From: Deltaproteobacteria bacterium
Lineage (GTDB): Bacteria > Bdellovibrionota_C > UBA2361 > SZUA-149 > JADZAE01
Direction of reading: 5' to 3'
Length of the DNA: 54,064 nucleotides
NCBI GenBank assembly: GCA_020852715.1
Contig: JADZAE010000013.1
Location: 1 to 54,064, forward strand
Part shown: positions 34,260-43,409 of the stretch, piece by piece
Numbering within the stretch: the stretch's first letter is position 1
How the letters are laid out: each line of letters begins with the position of its first letter
Program-made: the position numbers and the translations under genes
Notes under the pieces: model-generated
Seen by the model: the letters and a program-made list of their open reading frames with translations, nothing else
Told to the model about the DNA's origin: nothing
Database searches by the model: none

Positions 34260-35987
34260 TTGACTGAAGATCAGAAAAATAACTCGGTTTTGTCTCCCCT
34301 GCTTTCTGAGTTAAGCAAAATTATGCGGCTACTGCAAATTTCTCTTTCAGTAATGGTTTTGCCATTAGGATTTGCTATTGCGGCAGCTGCTTGCGAAGGA
34401 TTGTTATTTACTGTTCTTATTCCGCTTTTGGAAGAAGCTATTCGTTCTGCCTCAACCCTGCTTACTCCCGACCCTACTCTGAGTTCGGGTAGTTTTAATC
34501 CATCGCGAGTACCTGAGCTCTTAGCGGGTTTGTTATTGCTTTCTCTAATCAAGCTTTTTTTTCATTATATTTCTTCAGTTTCTCTACTTTCTATCATTAG
34601 AAAGGGTGCTGATAATTTAAGAAAATCTGTATTTTTTAACTTTCTTGGGGCTAGTAAAACTTTTTTTGATCGGAATCATAGCGGAGTGTTGTACCAGGCA
34701 CTTTTAGGATACACGCAAGATATTAGCCTTACCCTAAATTCCCTGCATCAAGCATTTTTTAGGTGCTGCCTGATTTGTAGTTACTTATTAGTGCTCGTTT
34801 ATACCCGTTGGCAGCTGGTTATAGTATTGCTGTTGGCCTTTCCTCTGCTTTATCTACTAGTCAACAAACTAGTTAAACGTATTAAATTCTTGTCGCGTCT
34901 ATATGCACAACATCAAGCAAAACTTAGTTCAACTGTTGCAGATTTGTTACACAATATTATTTTGGTAAAAACAACTGCAACAGAATCTAAACAACGTAAT
35001 TTATTTAAGTATCTCAGTGGGAATTTATGCTCGTTCCAATTTCGCATTGACAAATTGCGCTGCCTACTACCCATAGCACAGGAACTCATTGTCATAATTC
35101 TCTTAACTATAGGCATATTAGCCGTTTATTATTTTATTCCCCTAGAAAATGTCCAACAAGTTGCCGGCCTACTGGTTTTTTTAATTGTAACCAGGCGGAT
35201 AATGGGAAATATCGGTTTTATCGGTGAGATTAGAGGGGCACTTGCGCAGATTTATGGACCGATCAGTCAGCTTGAAAACATTATTCAACAGTCACAAATG
35301 TTTTCTATTCCTCAAGGTCAAAAACAGTTTGAGTACATAAATCATGAACTAAATATTCGTGACTTATCTTTTTCCTACCCTCAATCTCCAGCAGTGTTAG
35401 AGAATTTTAACTGCACAATTGCCAAGGGCTACAAATGTGCGCTTTTTGGGGTTAACGGCGCAGGGAAAACAACATTTATTAATTTGTTGTTGCGGTTATA
35501 CAAACCAACCAGCGGAAGTATTTTAGTTGACGATGTTCCCATCGAAGAATTTTCCCTTGATTCTTGGTATCGCAAAGTTGCTCTTGTTTCCCAGGATGTT
35601 TTACTTTTTAACGACACATTAGGAGCGAATCTAAATTATGGCTTGGAAACTAATGCGTCAGAACAAGAATTAAAAGAAGCTCTTAGCGAAGTGGGCTTAG
35701 ATTACTTATGCACGACTCGCAAATTGGGCTTAGATTCTCTAATTGGAGAAGCGGGGACTATTTTATCAGGAGGAGAAAGACAGCGTCTATCTCTGGCTAG
35801 GGCGTTACTTCGCAAAAGCGAGCTGATCATTTTTGATGAGCCTACCAGTCATCTTAATGAAGAAGCTGCCCGGGATATTTGCAAGTTATTGACTACTAAG
35901 CTAGAAGGACGAACTGTACTAGTAGTGACACACGACCGTAATATTGCCAACTTTGTGGATACAGTAGTGAAGATGGAGAAGTTATAG
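34260..35987 (+). CDS. ABC transporter, fused membrane and ATPase domains (MsbA-like)
   Basis: A 575-residue exporter half. Residues up to about 330 form six membrane helices. The ATPase domain has Walker A GVNGAGKTTFINLL, the Q-loop in VALVSQDVLLFND, the signature LSGGERQRLSLARALL, Walker B ELIIFDEPTSHL and the H-loop VVTHDR. It probably works as a homodimer exporting a lipid, glycolipid or peptide; closeness to surface-glycan genes favours a lipid substrate, but this is not proven. The frame begins at TTG. The first in-frame ATG is 21 codons on. A 15-codon frame (34220-34267) ends over this start. Confidence 0.85.
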   Translation: MTEDQKNNSVLSPLLSELSKIMRLLQISLSVMVLPLGFAIAAAACEGLLFTVLIPLLEEAIRSASTLLTPDPTLSSGSFNPSRVPELLAGLLLLSLIKLFFHYISSVSLLSIIRKGADNLRKSVFFNFLGASKTFFDRNHSGVLYQALLGYTQDISLTLNSLHQAFFRCCLICSYLLVLVYTRWQLVIVLLLAFPLLYLLVNKLVKRIKFLSRLYAQHQAKLSSTVADLLHNIILVKTTATESKQRNLFKYLSGNLCSFQFRIDKLRCLLPIAQELIVIILLTIGILAVYYFIPLENVQQVAGLLVFLIVTRRIMGNIGFIGEIRGALAQIYGPISQLENIIQQSQMFSIPQGQKQFEYINHELNIRDLSFSYPQSPAVLENFNCTIAKGYKCALFGVNGAGKTTFINLLLRLYKPTSGSILVDDVPIEEFSLDSWYRKVALVSQDVLLFNDTLGANLNYGLETNASEQELKEALSEVGLDYLCTTRKLGLDSLIGEAGTILSGGERQRLSLARALLRKSELIIFDEPTSHLNEEAARDICKLLTTKLEGRTVLVVTHDRNIANFVDTVVKMEKL

Positions 35988-36066
35988 CATTACCAAGAAG
36001 TAAATTAACTTTTAGCACCGTTCAAGGTCTTTCTTTCAAACTTAATTTTTGTGTATGGTATAAATT

Positions 36067-36363
36067 ATGGCTCTATTGATTCAACAAAAAAAGTTTCTTA
36101 AGGCTTGTGCCCATTCCCTAAAACCAGTTGCCTTAATTGGCAAAGCTGGTGTGAGTAGTGAACTAATCAAGGAAATAGACTGTTTACTTAAGACTCACGA
36201 GCTGATCAAAGTGAAATTTAATGCTTTCAAGGATAGTAAAAAGGATTTAGCTAAAGTCATTTCTACTGAATCGGGCGCCGAACAAGTAGCGCTGCTGGGC
36301 AATATTTTGATACTTTATCGTCAGCAGAAAGATTCTAAAAAACGTAAAATCAAACTACCCTAA
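36067..36363 (+). CDS. yhbY: YhbY-type RNA-binding (CRM domain) protein
   Basis: A 98-residue protein consisting of one CRM domain: LKPVALIGKAGVSSELIKEI, HELIKVKFN and VALLGNILILYRQ, ending in a basic tail. E. coli YhbY binds the pre-50S ribosome, so a role in ribosome assembly is expected. There is no ribosome-binding site; a TGGTATAAA sequence lies directly before the ATG. Its last 9 bases overlap the converging STAS-like gene. Confidence 0.93.
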   Translation: MALLIQQKKFLKACAHSLKPVALIGKAGVSSELIKEIDCLLKTHELIKVKFNAFKDSKKDLAKVISTESGAEQVALLGNILILYRQQKDSKKRKIKLP

Positions 36364-36864
36364 CAATTGCTTTTCTTCTTTAGAAGAAAACATGTGGCCG
36401 CCAATTGACTTTAAATGGAAAAATTCACTTATTTTTTCTCGCTGCTGTTCAGGGATGAACTTGGAACGAAACCAGCATAGTAACATATCGCCGCCACGTA
36501 AACGTAGCTTATGCGCATAGGCAATTAAATTAGACAAAAGTAACAAGTGATTTTCTGTTAGCGTAGAACAGTCAACTACCCAAGTGCTAATTAGTTTCTC
36601 ATTATTAAAAAAATTTAGAAGATCAGCATAAACAGCATGACAATCGTCGCTGGTAACAACTTTGGGTAAGAGAATTATTCTTTTGTCAACTAGACTGGCA
36701 TGTATTACACCACCAGGACCTTGGTTAATCTTATCAACTCCTAATTCCAATAAATCATTAATATCTATCTGGTGCTGCCGATTTTCAGCTATCTCTATAT
36801 CCGAGTATCGTCCCAGAGCATAAAGAGCGACAGCATAAATTCTTTGTGTTATTGTTCTATCCAA
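36355..36864 (-). CDS. STAS-like protein, function unknown
   Basis: A 169-residue soluble protein starting at TTG. The C-terminal hundred residues show the STAS rhythm: WVVDCSTLTENHLLLLSNLI, AYAHKLRLRGGDMLLCWF, then EFFHLKSIGGHMFSSKEEKQ. The Ser that is phosphorylated in anti-sigma antagonists is not obvious. The N-terminal sixty residues (IYAVALYALGRYSDIEIAEN) are unlike anything I recognise. It may take part in a partner-switching pathway, but no anti-sigma kinase of that type is nearby. Confidence 0.5.
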   Translation of the reverse strand: MDRTITQRIYAVALYALGRYSDIEIAENRQHQIDINDLLELGVDKINQGPGGVIHASLVDKRIILLPKVVTSDDCHAVYADLLNFFNNEKLISTWVVDCSTLTENHLLLLSNLIAYAHKLRLRGGDMLLCWFRSKFIPEQQREKISEFFHLKSIGGHMFSSKEEKQLLG

Positions 36865-37074
36865 TGGGCGCTGCTTATCTTATTTTGCCTTTCTATCATC
36901 TACCAAATGGTAAGCCCTACATATATTGGTTCGCTAGGTTTTGTCAGTCAAATTATGATGCATATTCTTAAGAAATATACCAAATAAGCCCACATATCTT
37001 CCCCAATTTAGCGCATCCTTGTCGCAATATTTCGCATCATAATCTTAGGTTTTTAAAAACAAACGAGGAGTCAG

Positions 37075-38079
37075 ATGAGAAAAGCATTTACTTTTGATGA
37101 TGTAGCATTAGTGCCTCAGTTTAATAATATCCCATCGCGGTTGGAGCCTACTTTGGAGAGTTGGCTAACCAAAGACATAAAAATGCACATGCCAATATTA
37201 GCGGCCAACATGGACACAGTTATGTGTGATGATTTAGCTGATATAATCATCACCAACGGCTCCGTGCCTATCTTTCATCGCTTTACAGGTTTAGAAACTC
37301 AAAAAACCTGGATAAAAAAATACGGCAAGAAAATGTTTATCTCCTGCGGCATTCTTAATATTGGCGAAATTCAGGAATTACTTGATCTGGGTCCAGCCGG
37401 TGTCTGTGTCGATATTGCCCACGGACACAGCGACAGAATGATGAAATTTATAGAGGAAATAAAGACATCACATCCGGACATTGAAGTTATTGCGGGTAAT
37501 GTATGTACCCCTATGGCCTATCATGATTTGGTTAATGCCGGAGCAGATGCTGTTAAGGTAGGTGTGGGCCCGGGAGCTGCCTGCACAACTAGAATAGTCA
37601 CAGGGTTTGGAGTGCCGCAATTTACCGCGATTAAAGAATGTGCCTCTATCGCTGATAAACTTCGAGTTCCGATGATCGCTGATGGTGGTATTAGAAATAG
37701 TCGAGATCTCGTGCTAGCTTTAGCAGCCGGGGCAAGCTCGGTAATGATCGGCAAATTGTTTGCCCTGACCAAAGAAAGCGCTGCTCCAAAAAGAGAGGCA
37801 AAAAATTTGGCTGGTCTGGAGGCAAAATACCGTGGTCAGGCAAGCGAAGATTTTCAAGTGGATTACTACGGCAACGTTAAGAAAGATACTGTTCCCGAGG
37901 GTATTAATTTCTGGGCACCTGTATCAGGCACAGCACAAGAGTTGATTAACAATCTTCTCGGTGGATTGCGTTCCGGACTAACCTATGGTGGGGCGCGCAG
38001 TATTAAAGAATTACAGCGCAAAGCTGAATTTGTTGAAGTAACCCACAGCTATATGACAGAGAGTAACCCACGCCAATAA
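37075..38079 (+). CDS. guaC: GMP reductase / IMP dehydrogenase family enzyme
   Basis: A 334-residue TIM-barrel enzyme without the CBS pair of most IMP dehydrogenases. It opens [18 protein letters not shown], has [11 protein letters not shown], and the active-site loop [21 protein letters not shown] with the catalytic Cys near residue 170. [20 protein letters not shown] and the C-terminal [20 protein letters not shown] follow. The length and C terminus favour GMP reductase (GMP to IMP), but a CBS-less IMP dehydrogenase is not excluded. GAGGAG precedes the ATG. Confidence 0.82.
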   Translation: MRKAFTFDDVALVPQFNNIPSRLEPTLESWLTKDIKMHMPILAANMDTVMCDDLADIIITNGSVPIFHRFTGLETQKTWIKKYGKKMFISCGILNIGEIQELLDLGPAGVCVDIAHGHSDRMMKFIEEIKTSHPDIEVIAGNVCTPMAYHDLVNAGADAVKVGVGPGAACTTRIVTGFGVPQFTAIKECASIADKLRVPMIADGGIRNSRDLVLALAAGASSVMIGKLFALTKESAAPKREAKNLAGLEAKYRGQASEDFQVDYYGNVKKDTVPEGINFWAPVSGTAQELINNLLGGLRSGLTYGGARSIKELQRKAEFVEVTHSYMTESNPRQ

Positions 38080-38146
38080 CGCAAGCGTTCTGGGTTTTAT
38101 AGCATTACCAAGTTGATTACTTGATCCAGCTCAGGAAGCGCTAGTT

Positions 38147-38938
38147 TTAATGAAAACCAAATGAGGTTTTGATCTTTTCCCAATTCTCTTTAACAATCTG
38201 CGGCCAGACTTCTTCCGGGACTTCCACGGCATGATCAAAGGCTCCAGGATTATAAGGACAAAGATCACGAATCGAATGATCTTCGTCCCATTTTTTCCAC
38301 ACATTTTCGTACCATGTTTCTCCAATCTGCTGAGCATGACTAAATGTGTTTAATTTTCGGATAATCTGTATATCAGTTCGCGCATAACTAAAATGATGGC
38401 AATAGCCTATCGTCGGTGGAAACAACTCATGCTTCCCTGATCGACAATTACGGTATTCAAGAAATCGCCCTGTGCCAACTTTCAATAAAATTGGAGGATT
38501 ATGTTTTTCCATAGGATCAATACGATAACGCGGGGATTTCCAATAATTTACAAAACAGGTATGCCAGCACTCTATATCTCCATGGGCATAAGCATATTCG
38601 AACATCTTCCCTAACATCAAAGTATCGTAAATCTCATCGGCATCAATTATAAAATTATAGGCAAAGCCATCGACTGAAAGTCTATCCAGTGCTGCGTTCC
38701 TCTGAACGACTTCGCTTCCCCAGTTACCACGCACCAATATCTTTTTATTCTGGGGATCAGGCAAATCTTCAATACATTGCAACATAGAATAGTTATCGGT
38801 TACCTCTCCGAACCAGGGACGAGAATCAACAAAAAAGTAAATGGCTTGGACTTCGGGATAAATCGCCTGATAAGAATAGGGCAGCCACTCTTCATCATCA
38901 TACACACAATAAGTTGCCGCAATACTACGTAATGACAT
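38147..38938 (-). CDS. GT2-like glycosyltransferase
   Basis: A 263-residue protein with the fold of small GT2/GT92-type enzymes: SIAATYCVYDDEEWLPYSYQ near the N terminus and the donor-site DxD in AYNFIIDADEIYDTL, then Trp/His-rich acceptor stretches (CWHTCFVNYWKSPRY, IGYCHHFSYARTD). GGGAGGATTTTAA lies before the ATG. The substrate is unknown. It lies 28 bases after opcA and may be co-transcribed with zwf-opcA. Confidence 0.65.
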   Translation of the reverse strand: MSLRSIAATYCVYDDEEWLPYSYQAIYPEVQAIYFFVDSRPWFGEVTDNYSMLQCIEDLPDPQNKKILVRGNWGSEVVQRNAALDRLSVDGFAYNFIIDADEIYDTLMLGKMFEYAYAHGDIECWHTCFVNYWKSPRYRIDPMEKHNPPILLKVGTGRFLEYRNCRSGKHELFPPTIGYCHHFSYARTDIQIIRKLNTFSHAQQIGETWYENVWKKWDEDHSIRDLCPYNPGAFDHAVEVPEEVWPQIVKENWEKIKTSFGFH

Positions 38939-38966
38939 TTAAAATCCTCCCGGGGTAAACAAACTT

Positions 38967-40268
38967 TTAAAATTTTAGCCTTTCTGCCAAAAGAAGCGCC
39001 ATTCTATAGGCTGGGCCAAAGTTTCTACTTCGTGCCCCTGCTGTAACCTCAGCTAATACAATTTCTGTTAAACTTTGTCTGGGAAATGCTATGCGTCTTA
39101 CAGAATACTCGCAAAAATCTTGCTCTTGTTTTCCACTTATCGACTTTGTTTCGATTTCGCAATAACCTTCATCTATTTCCCGACGTACCTCCATAGCATA
39201 ACGATGACCAACTTCTCCGCGAACGATCATCGTAATACCGCTGATTCTCAACTGGTCATTAAGACTACTATTTATTTTTTGTGCCTTATTGATGCACAAT
39301 TTAACAGGACGACCATCAATATCATAAAAAGATCCTAAAACTTCTTTTTCGGTTAATAGCAATTGTTTATCCGTTAGTTTCCACTCAAGTTTATCCATAA
39401 TCCACCCAAGCAATAAATATACCTCGGGAGAGACTTTAGGAGAAATTACGTCTTCTATGTTGTTATTAACGATAAAACTAATTTCTTCCACTCCCCGCTT
39501 CGGGTCGAGGCAGAGGCTAGAATCAAAAAGCTCGGCAATTAAGTACCGCCATCGACGAACGCGTTGCCAAGTTAAATCCCGAGCGTTCCCGCTGATCACA
39601 TTACAAGGCCAAGAAATATTCCCACTACCAAAATTAGCCAAGCGCTGCGAGATAAATTTGAGCCCTATTAGATAGTCTTCAAACAACGAAGAATCATAAC
39701 AAACTCTTTCTGCAAAACTTGCCAAGCGCATTACTAACTCACAGATGGAAAGCCCTCCGGAATCTTGTAAATTGGTAATTTCTGCACGACTGAAATCTAC
39801 TAAGCTAATTATCTGCACCGGAACTTCGGGAACAAGCAAAGATAAGAATAAATTAGGAATAGCCTCGGCACCTTTAGCGTTGACATTGAAATATATCTCT
39901 TCTGAGCAAATATGTGAACCTGAGCGCGCTGTCATACAACGCGAGCTTACGGACACCATCAAGCTATTTGTTAAATCTGGCTGATAATTTATGATAAAAA
40001 ATCTTGATGGATGCGCAACGCATAGATCATTTATCACATCGTCTAATGTTTCTTTGGTTATTGTAGAAGCTGGCGAAGTAACGATTACGATATTAGCAAG
40101 AATAGCTTTGATGTGCGCTTGTGTTTTTAATGTACGCAAATTGTCAAGTTGAGCCGCATGGTGCCAAATATTCTTCAATTCCTTTTCGATACTTGCAGAC
40201 GAAACATTTTCTTTCGTTTCAACACTAGTCATCAGTTTCTTCTCTTCGTTATTTATAATCTCCGCCAA
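38967..40268 (-). CDS. opcA: glucose-6-phosphate dehydrogenase assembly protein OpcA-like
   Basis: A protein of 421-433 residues placed directly after zwf. Recognisable OpcA features are IVIVTSPASTITKETLDDVI, HPSRFFIINYQPDL, CSEEIYFNVNAKGAEAIPNL, LLVPEVPVQIISLVD and LGWIMDKLEWKL. In cyanobacteria and actinobacteria OpcA activates Zwf. The longest frame starts at TTG (40268) and overlaps zwf by 16 bases; an ATG at 40232 after GAGAAG is equally plausible. The pairing supports the function. Confidence 0.82.
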   Translation of the reverse strand: MAEIINNEEKKLMTSVETKENVSSASIEKELKNIWHHAAQLDNLRTLKTQAHIKAILANIVIVTSPASTITKETLDDVINDLCVAHPSRFFIINYQPDLTNSLMVSVSSRCMTARSGSHICSEEIYFNVNAKGAEAIPNLFLSLLVPEVPVQIISLVDFSRAEITNLQDSGGLSICELVMRLASFAERVCYDSSLFEDYLIGLKFISQRLANFGSGNISWPCNVISGNARDLTWQRVRRWRYLIAELFDSSLCLDPKRGVEEISFIVNNNIEDVISPKVSPEVYLLLGWIMDKLEWKLTDKQLLLTEKEVLGSFYDIDGRPVKLCINKAQKINSSLNDQLRISGITMIVRGEVGHRYAMEVRREIDEGYCEIETKSISGKQEQDFCEYSVRRIAFPRQSLTEIVLAEVTAGARSRNFGPAYRMALLLAERLKF

Positions 40269-41788
40269 CCGTAACCGATGCGTTTTTTGAGTAGATCCTC
40301 ACCTTCAGTGGGACCCCAACTCCCCGCTTCATAATTACACAATGAAATCTCAGGGTTTTGTGCCCAACAGTTTACAATGCTGTCGATAAAATCCCATGCT
40401 TCTTCTATCTCATCGTTGCGAGTAAATAAGGTCGCATCCCCTCGCATACAATCCAAAATGAGCCGTTCGTAGGCTTCTGGTGCTTCGGTGCCAAAGGAAG
40501 TTCCATAGCTAAAATCCATTTTTACCGGCTGCACACGAACTCTACTCCCCGGTGGCTTGGAATTAATACTTAAAGATATTCCCTCATCGGGTTGAATTTG
40601 AAAAGACAAAGTATTAGGACGAACTTCTCGGACATCCTCTGTGGCAAATAATTTATGTGGTACCTGGCGAAAGCTTATCGTTATTTCCGTTATTCTTTTT
40701 GCTAGACGCTTCCCGGCACGGAGATAAAAAGGAACTCCAGCCCAGCGCCAGTTATCTATAAATACCTCCATCGCCGCATAGGTTTCCGTCCGGGAACGAG
40801 AATCTATTTTCTCTTCATTTAGATAGCCAACAACTTCTTCGCCTGCTACGTAACCTTTTGTATATTGACCGCGAATCACTGAGGAGCTTATATTTTCTGC
40901 ATCTATTTTACGTAACGAACGTAACACTTTAACCTTTTCATCGCGCACGGCATTGGCTGCAAAAGTAACCGGGGGCTCCAAGGCTACTAAACATAAAAGC
41001 TGCAAGAGGTGATTTTGAATAATATCACGAACAATTCCCGATTTATCAAAATAGGCAGCCCGACTTCCCAAACCTAGCGATTCACAAACCGATATTTCAA
41101 CGTGATCGATATACTTATGATTCCAAATTGGCTCAAAAATTCCATTAGCAAAGCGAAATACCAATAAGTTTTGCACGGTTTCTTTTCCTAGGTAATGATC
41201 GATACGGTAAATTTGCTGCTCATCTAAAACTTTAAGCATATTTCTGTTTAGCTCACGTGCGGAGACTAGGTCATGACCAAATGGCTTTTCAATGATAATA
41301 CGTGATTCGCGACGTGGATCTTGCGCTTTTTCGCTAAGGCCTACTGCTCCCAAATTATTGATGATCATTTCAAAATGTTCAGGCAAAGTTGCGAGATAAA
41401 AAATACGATTTACGGCATGACCGGTTTGACGATCAATTGAATCCAGTAACTCACGTAAACGCTCATACGAGTCAAGATTATCAAACTCTCCTTGGCAATA
41501 ATATGAATGACTAACAAACTCTGATAAAATATTCTCATCTATTGGTTGACGGCGAGAAAATTCTCGGACTGAATTAGAGACCTCATTTCGTAAAATGTCG
41601 TGATTCCATGTTCTACGGCCAAAAGCAACCAACGAAAAATTTGCGGGTAATAAACCATCAACAGCAATATTATATAGTGCCGGCATAAGCTTACGTTTTG
41701 TCAGATCCCCTGTAGATCCAAAAATAATCATCACACAGGGCGGCACACTCAATGTAAAAGTAGATCCAACACGAAAAGGATTTTGCAT
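40253..41788 (-). CDS. zwf: glucose-6-phosphate 1-dehydrogenase
   Basis: A full-length 511-residue enzyme that oxidises glucose 6-phosphate to 6-phosphogluconolactone. The NADP site is VMIIFGSTGDLTKRKLMPALYN, the substrate stretch is RIDHYLGKETVQNLL, and EKPFGHD, then PFYLRAGKRLAKRIT and the C-terminal WGPTEGEDLL follow. GAGGC precedes the ATG. It is the first gene of zwf-opcA. With gnd it supplies NADPH and pentoses; a 6-phosphogluconolactonase gene was not seen here. Confidence 0.97.
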   Translation of the reverse strand: MQNPFRVGSTFTLSVPPCVMIIFGSTGDLTKRKLMPALYNIAVDGLLPANFSLVAFGRRTWNHDILRNEVSNSVREFSRRQPIDENILSEFVSHSYYCQGEFDNLDSYERLRELLDSIDRQTGHAVNRIFYLATLPEHFEMIINNLGAVGLSEKAQDPRRESRIIIEKPFGHDLVSARELNRNMLKVLDEQQIYRIDHYLGKETVQNLLVFRFANGIFEPIWNHKYIDHVEISVCESLGLGSRAAYFDKSGIVRDIIQNHLLQLLCLVALEPPVTFAANAVRDEKVKVLRSLRKIDAENISSSVIRGQYTKGYVAGEEVVGYLNEEKIDSRSRTETYAAMEVFIDNWRWAGVPFYLRAGKRLAKRITEITISFRQVPHKLFATEDVREVRPNTLSFQIQPDEGISLSINSKPPGSRVRVQPVKMDFSYGTSFGTEAPEAYERLILDCMRGDATLFTRNDEIEEAWDFIDSIVNCWAQNPEISLCNYEAGSWGPTEGEDLLKKRIGYGWRRL

Positions 41789-41825
41789 GGAAGCCTCAAA
41801 AAGTTCAAAAATACTTAATTTTTGA

Positions 41826-41880
41826 AATATACCATTCAGAAAAATAAGTTAACCAAGGAAAAAGTAACTGTGAGATTATA
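41826..41880 (-). promoter_or_regulatory. two extended -10 promoter elements upstream of zwf
   Basis: Read on the minus strand, TGGTATAAT (its TATAAT at 41875-41880) and TGGTATATT (its TATATT at 41826-41831) lie 87 and 38 bases before the zwf start. Both have the TG-N extended -10 form, which can work without a good -35; no -35 match is seen for either. The first is a perfect match and the better candidate. Confidence 0.45.
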
Positions 41881-41977
41881 CCATTACTAAAAAGCCTTTG
41901 TTCTAACTTGTATTTCCCTTACGGTATAAAAAAGTTCGTATCTGTAATGATATAGTAAAAGATTTTAAGGAAAGCTA

Positions 41978-42142
41978 TTATTTCTTATTTTTATTGTGTT
42001 CGGGCTTCATCAATTCATTATTCTTTTCTTGCTCAATAATCATACGCAGCAACCCTATCTCTAAGGCGACAGTGCTATTGCCAAAACGCGGAGTAAATGT
42101 GGGTCTTCTTTTTCTTTTGCGACGCGAGTTTAGTAAATCCAT
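41978..42142 (-). CDS. possible small basic protein, unknown
   Basis: A frame of 54 codons beginning MDLLNSRRKRKRRPTFTPRF and ending in a Lys/Asn-rich tail. The N-terminal Arg/Lys cluster and the following amphipathic stretch (ALEIGLLRMIIEQE) look more protein-like than the opposing frame. A TTGTTA-N18-TATACA promoter-like pair lies upstream, but no ribosome-binding site. The rest of 41789-42297 holds the zwf promoter region and, on the plus strand, a CGGTATAAA element at 41922-41930 with no clear gene after it. Confidence 0.35.
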   Translation of the reverse strand: MDLLNSRRKRKRRPTFTPRFGNSTVALEIGLLRMIIEQEKNNELMKPEHNKNKK

Positions 42143-42297
42143 AACGATAATTTTGATTCCATTGCTGATCTCTATTAACAATAGTTATAGCAGTAAATGA
42201 CATTGTTGTGACTGATAATTTTGTATATTATTTACGGAAATAATGTAACAATTTTACAACAAAATCACTGTCTGCCTGGGAGACAAATTCCCCACCG

Positions 42298-42975
42298 CTA
42301 ATAGCTAAGCATTCTTTCTATTAATTCTTTCGCTTCAAATAGATTACAGCATGTTGCATGGGCAAGTTTGTTCGTTTCTTCGTTAGGTCTAATCACATCA
42401 GGAACGAAGATCGGGATCATTTCACTTGCAAAAGCTGCTTGCAAACCACGCAAGGAATCTTCCAATACCACACAGCATTTTGGGTCAGTATTAATAAGCT
42501 TAGCTGCCTTAAGGAATATTTCCGGATCAGGCTTCCCTTTAGCCACTTGGTCCCCGGCAACAATATTTTGAAAATATTTTGTAATACCTGCTATTTTTAG
42601 GGTTACCTGCATCTTCTCAAACGCTGTTGAAGTAGCCAAGGCATAAGGCACTTGTAGATCAGATAAAAACTCTATCAGTTCTACCGCTCCATCCTTAACA
42701 GGGATACCATGCTTGCTCACATATTCTTCCCCATATTGTTTTCGCTTAGCTCTTAAGTCCATATAAGGAAAATCGCTGCCGTAGGCAGACTTCATGATGC
42801 TCTCCGATGTTTTTATATCGCAGCCGATAGTCCGAATATAAACATCATACTCAAATGGATAGCCATTTTCCTTAAATACACGTTGCCAAATGGGGTAACT
42901 GATCTGCTCTGTATCAACAACCAAACCGTCCATGTCGAAAATGACACCACGACAGACCGCAAACTGCGAGGACAT
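42298..42975 (-). CDS. HAD-superfamily phosphatase, beta-phosphoglucomutase-like
   Basis: A 225-residue HAD hydrolase. Motif I is GVIFDMDGLVVDTEQ, with the nucleophile Asp and acid/base Asp. Motif II is in YALATSTA, motif III is the Lys in AKGKPDPEIFL, and motif IV is CVVLEDSLRGLQAA. The cap domain between motifs I and II is of the beta-phosphoglucomutase type. The substrate is probably a phosphorylated sugar or small metabolite. It follows rpsI by 9 bases, so it is likely co-transcribed with the ribosomal genes. Confidence 0.88.
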   Translation of the reverse strand: MSSQFAVCRGVIFDMDGLVVDTEQISYPIWQRVFKENGYPFEYDVYIRTIGCDIKTSESIMKSAYGSDFPYMDLRAKRKQYGEEYVSKHGIPVKDGAVELIEFLSDLQVPYALATSTAFEKMQVTLKIAGITKYFQNIVAGDQVAKGKPDPEIFLKAAKLINTDPKCCVVLEDSLRGLQAAFASEMIPIFVPDVIRPNEETNKLAHATCCNLFEAKELIERMLSY

Positions 42976-42984
42976 AGATAAACG

Positions 42985-43392
42985 TTAGCGTTTGGAGAAC
43001 TGTGTTTTCTTACGAGCTTTATGACGACCTGGTTTTTTACGCTCGACAACACGAGGATCACGAGTAAGAAAACCATTTTTCTTAAGAATAGATCTTAATT
43101 CTGGCTCGGACTTTTCCAGGGCACGGGAAATACCGTGACGAACAGCTCCGGCTTGACCGGAAAGCCCGCCGCCTTGGACATTTATGCGAAAATCATAAGC
43201 ACCAACACGTTCTGTTAACTCTATTGGCTGCATAATTACCTGCTGAGCTGTCTTACGGGGGAAATAATTTGTAAGCTCTCTACCATTCACTAAAATCTTC
43301 CCATCTTTACTCTCAGAGCGTAGGCAAAAAACCCTTGCATTAGCATTCTTTCTTCTACCAATTGCTGTAATCGCTTTAACTTTTGCTGCCAT
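42985..43392 (-). CDS. rpsI: 30S ribosomal protein S9
   Basis: A 135-residue S9 protein: [13 protein letters not shown], the central [19 protein letters not shown], and the C-terminal [20 protein letters not shown], ending FSKR as is usual for S9, whose tail reaches the P-site tRNA. AGGAAAG precedes the ATG. It follows rplM by 17 bases in the standard L13-S9 order. Confidence 0.98.
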   Translation of the reverse strand: MAAKVKAITAIGRRKNANARVFCLRSESKDGKILVNGRELTNYFPRKTAQQVIMQPIELTERVGAYDFRINVQGGGLSGQAGAVRHGISRALEKSEPELRSILKKNGFLTRDPRVVERKKPGRHKARKKTQFSKR

Positions 43393-43409
43393 GTCTTTCC
43401 TAAGATTAA

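Noticed and set aside
41994..42200. Plus-strand frame of 68 codons opposite the small basic protein
   Set aside because: No ribosome-binding site, composition like a shadow frame, and the opposite strand looks more protein-like.
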